Assembly: GCA_024734495.1 (NCBI GenBank)
Contig: JALMQS010000099.1
Coordinates: forward strand, 65,322,291-65,386,290
Direction: 5' to 3'
DNA from: Forficula auricularia
Lineage: Eukaryota > Arthropoda > Insecta > Dermaptera > Forficulidae
Length of the DNA: 64,000 nucleotides
The notes below the pieces were generated by a model that made no database searches, was not told where the DNA came from, and saw only the letters and a program-made list of their open reading frames with translations. Shown piece after piece: positions 61,877 through 64,000 of the stretch; within the stretch, counting starts at the first letter, position 1; the number at the start of each line of letters is the position of its first letter. The position numbers and the translations under genes are program-made.

Positions 61877-62461
61877 ATGTAAAGTATTCACTCAATTGTG
61901 TGAGGTATGAAACATATTTAATAATTACAAAAAATAAAATCTAAACAATTAAATTGCTACTTAAGTATTTTTAAAACTAATCGTATGTTTGAAATTGGAT
62001 TATCTCAAATTGAAGAAAATGTTAGTTAATGACTTTTCGCAATAAGCTCACAATTTATTCCAAGTTTATGGTAAAAAAATAAATGTATAATAATTTATTA
62101 TAATTAATTTTATTACTAGGGCGGTTTTAACCGGAAAGGGTTTCGATAAAAAAATTTTCACTTTTCTTTTAATCAATTTATAAATTTGAGGTTGAATAAT
62201 TTTTACATTAGAATCTAATCAAGGAAAATAATAAAATATATTTCCAATAATACTAATAGAATCACCCATTCTATTTGTTAAGTAATAGAAATAAAGGGCG
62301 TGGATAGAATCATCTATTTTTCTTTGCAATTAAGCAACTACTAAGGATGCCAAATACAAGCTCAGACCTGTTTCAGTCCATTAAAAACTAATTCTTTAAT
62401 TCCGGTTATTCTAGAAATGGTCATTTGCAATGTGGATTTGGACCAAAACGATACTCGTTAA

Positions 62462-62744
62462 GTTGAAAGATATTAATTTGCCGATGGTAATAGATTCAAA
62501 TTTATTAGAAAATCATAAGATGGTGTCATCTACCATATTAAATCCGTTGAAATGGAATATTTTTTTTACGCGTTTGCATATGTCAGAGTGGTTCGTATCC
62601 CGCAGGTGAGCCAGGTGGCCCTGATTGCTGTTACTGGCACTCGGGTTCGATTCCCGAGGGGGTGAAAAACAACCCCTCTGACATATAATTAAAAATATTC
62701 CATTTCAACGGATTTCAATAGATGACACCATCTTATGATTTTCT
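62462..62744 (+). mobile_element. Foldback element with tRNA-like core, copy 3
   Basis: Flanked by exact 12-bp GATACTCGTTAA (62450-62461, 62745-62756). The core contains GCACTCGGGTTCGATTCCCG. The long arm with TTTGCCGATGGTAATAGATT is on the left; the right arm ends at CTTATGATTTTCT. Confidence 0.75.
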
Positions 62745-63202
62745 GATACTCGTTAAAAGTTAAATATCCTTGATAAGGGAGTAAAATAATTATTTTGAGA
62801 GAATAAAATGTTAGTTTTTCGTGACTTTTGAGTGTCAGATTGAGGAAATAAAGAATTTTTTCGTGCTCAACTTTAAATTTATTTAAGACGTTTTATTAAA
62901 TTGAAAGTTTTTGCCGAGAGTAGCAGAATTTTTATATATTGAAGGAGACGTTTTAGTTTATAATTGTGAAACTCCTATTAGGGATTTCAAGAACGAAATC
63001 TATGTTTCTGGTTTGACTCAATCTATATATTTGATTACATAAAAATCTCTTCAAAATTAGAATCTACCTTTAGAAATAGAACAGTTTCTTCAACTATCCT
63101 TTTATCCTTTGAGATAGTGATTATCCTAAAATTACACATTTTGTTAATAGGTAGCATTTATTATTGATTATTTTCTTATAGAAATAAAAAAAGTTTACTT
63201 TC

Positions 63203-63843
63203 TTAAGTCTAGTACACACTGGTAGACATGTTGGGTGATTTTGGTCTCTGAGGGGTGTCTCAGGTTGTCTACGTAGACATATCTATAGACAAATCCCGTC
63301 TACGGGCTTGTTGCGAGACCAAATATCGCAGGTCTAAAGTCCCCCGATATGAATGGGAGACCGCATCTAAAGTTATACATGTTGCGCAACATTTTGACAG
63401 TGTGGACGTCATTCGGCGTCTAGAGGCGAGACACGTCTCAGTCTGTCTCCAGCTACCGAGTGGTGTGGTTCGGCTGTTTACAGTTATTTTCCAAAGTTTT
63501 ACAGTTCTTTTGTTTTAAAACTAATTGAAGATTACCATATTGTTACGTATCTTATTGTTCGTGGGATGTTACGACTACAAAAAGCGGGTGTCCCTGGAAT
63601 CGCTGGCTGCAAAGCACAATGTGAAAGTGGCGAAGATAGAATAGAAAATCCATAATTTAAAAACTTCACACCAAATAATGTCCTCCATGATGGACTACGA
63701 AGATGAGACTGAGAAATTCCCACCGTAGTGTGGACGCTAGACGAGACAAAGTATGGTGTCTCTAGTTGGTCTATAGACCGTGTCTCGAGACGGTCTATAG
63801 ACAAATCGCGCAACATGGTCTACTAGTGTGTACTAGGCTTTAA
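63203..63843. mobile_element. TTAA-flanked foldback MITE
   Basis: TTAAGTCTAGTACACACTGG at the left and CTAGTGTGTACTAGGCTTTAA at the right, with inner arms TAGACATGTTG/CAACATGGTCTA. About 640 bp; the open frames inside are palindrome artefacts. Confidence 0.65.
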
Positions 63844-64000
63844 GCAAAGGGAAAATTTCACCTTCTCAACCCAAACTTGAATGAATCAAAATTTAAAGCA
63901 AAATCTGGTCACGACATGTGGCACAGCCTGTATCTTTGATAAATATTTTTAATGACGAATAATTGTAGGGTTATATTTTTTATAAAATAAATGGAGGAAG
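63844..64000. other. Window end, nothing recognised
   Basis: AT-rich, presumably still inside the guanylate cyclase gene or its 5' intron. Confidence 0.4.

Noticed and set aside
61278..61895. 205-codon frame rich in [13 protein letters not shown] (and similar frames at 17854, 46268, 53900)
   Set aside because: These are translations of the 20-bp minisatellite; 20 is not a multiple of three, so three phases of the same repeat alternate. No gene.
63255..63816. Frames of 87 and 94 codons in opposite directions
   Set aside because: Arms of the TTAA-flanked foldback; arm sequence read on both strands.

Overview
The window looks like an AT-rich insect (arthropod) chromosome segment. The evidence is spliced genes with GT-AG introns, a chymotrypsin-fold protease typical of insects, a receptor guanylate cyclase spread over about 50 kb, mariner, hAT and non-LTR elements, and a nuclear copy of mitochondrial nad1. 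No bacterial features are seen. Exact species or order cannot be told from the sequence.

Genes. (1) Plus strand, 1-5400: the 3' part of an S1 serine protease; the window opens inside an exon. All three catalytic residues are visible on separate exons. One exon junction (1907/2818) is one base out of phase. (2) Minus strand, about 60350 down to 10454: a receptor-type guanylate cyclase. Eleven exons were found, covering the end of the extracellular domain, the transmembrane helix, the pseudokinase domain, the dimerisation helix and the complete cyclase domain. One exon (25069-25244) carries a frame-breaking insertion. (3) Nested in a cyclase intron on the same strand, 40756-30211: a two-exon gene encoding a BED zinc finger plus a hAT (DUF659-type) transposase body. 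Its splice phases match and its frame is open for a predicted 631 residues, but the catalytic motifs are altered. It may be a domesticated transposase.

Everything else is introns and intergenic DNA filled with mobile elements, often nested. There are hAT-type elements with 8-bp target duplications (1151, 17848, 26617, 28859, 46305, 49160, 53461), mariner remnants (8644, 16521, 35293), TTAA-flanked MITEs (3774, 63207), an RTE-like LINE (37678-39782) with an 11-bp duplication, 5'-truncated LINE copies (19815, 33488), long foldbacks, four 20-bp-unit minisatellite transposons, and a satellite array of about 115 bp units (44533-45345).

Two repeat families stand out. One is a foldback with a tRNA-like core and 12-13 bp target duplications (6974, 23678, 62462), in which the core faces opposite ways relative to the asymmetric end. 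The other carries a hammerhead-ribozyme-like motif (CTGARGAA, helix II, CGAAACGTYGG). In one copy (57475-57867) a GT-AG intron interrupts helix I, and the paired copies at 33066-33487 lack that intron exactly, as if copied from spliced RNA.
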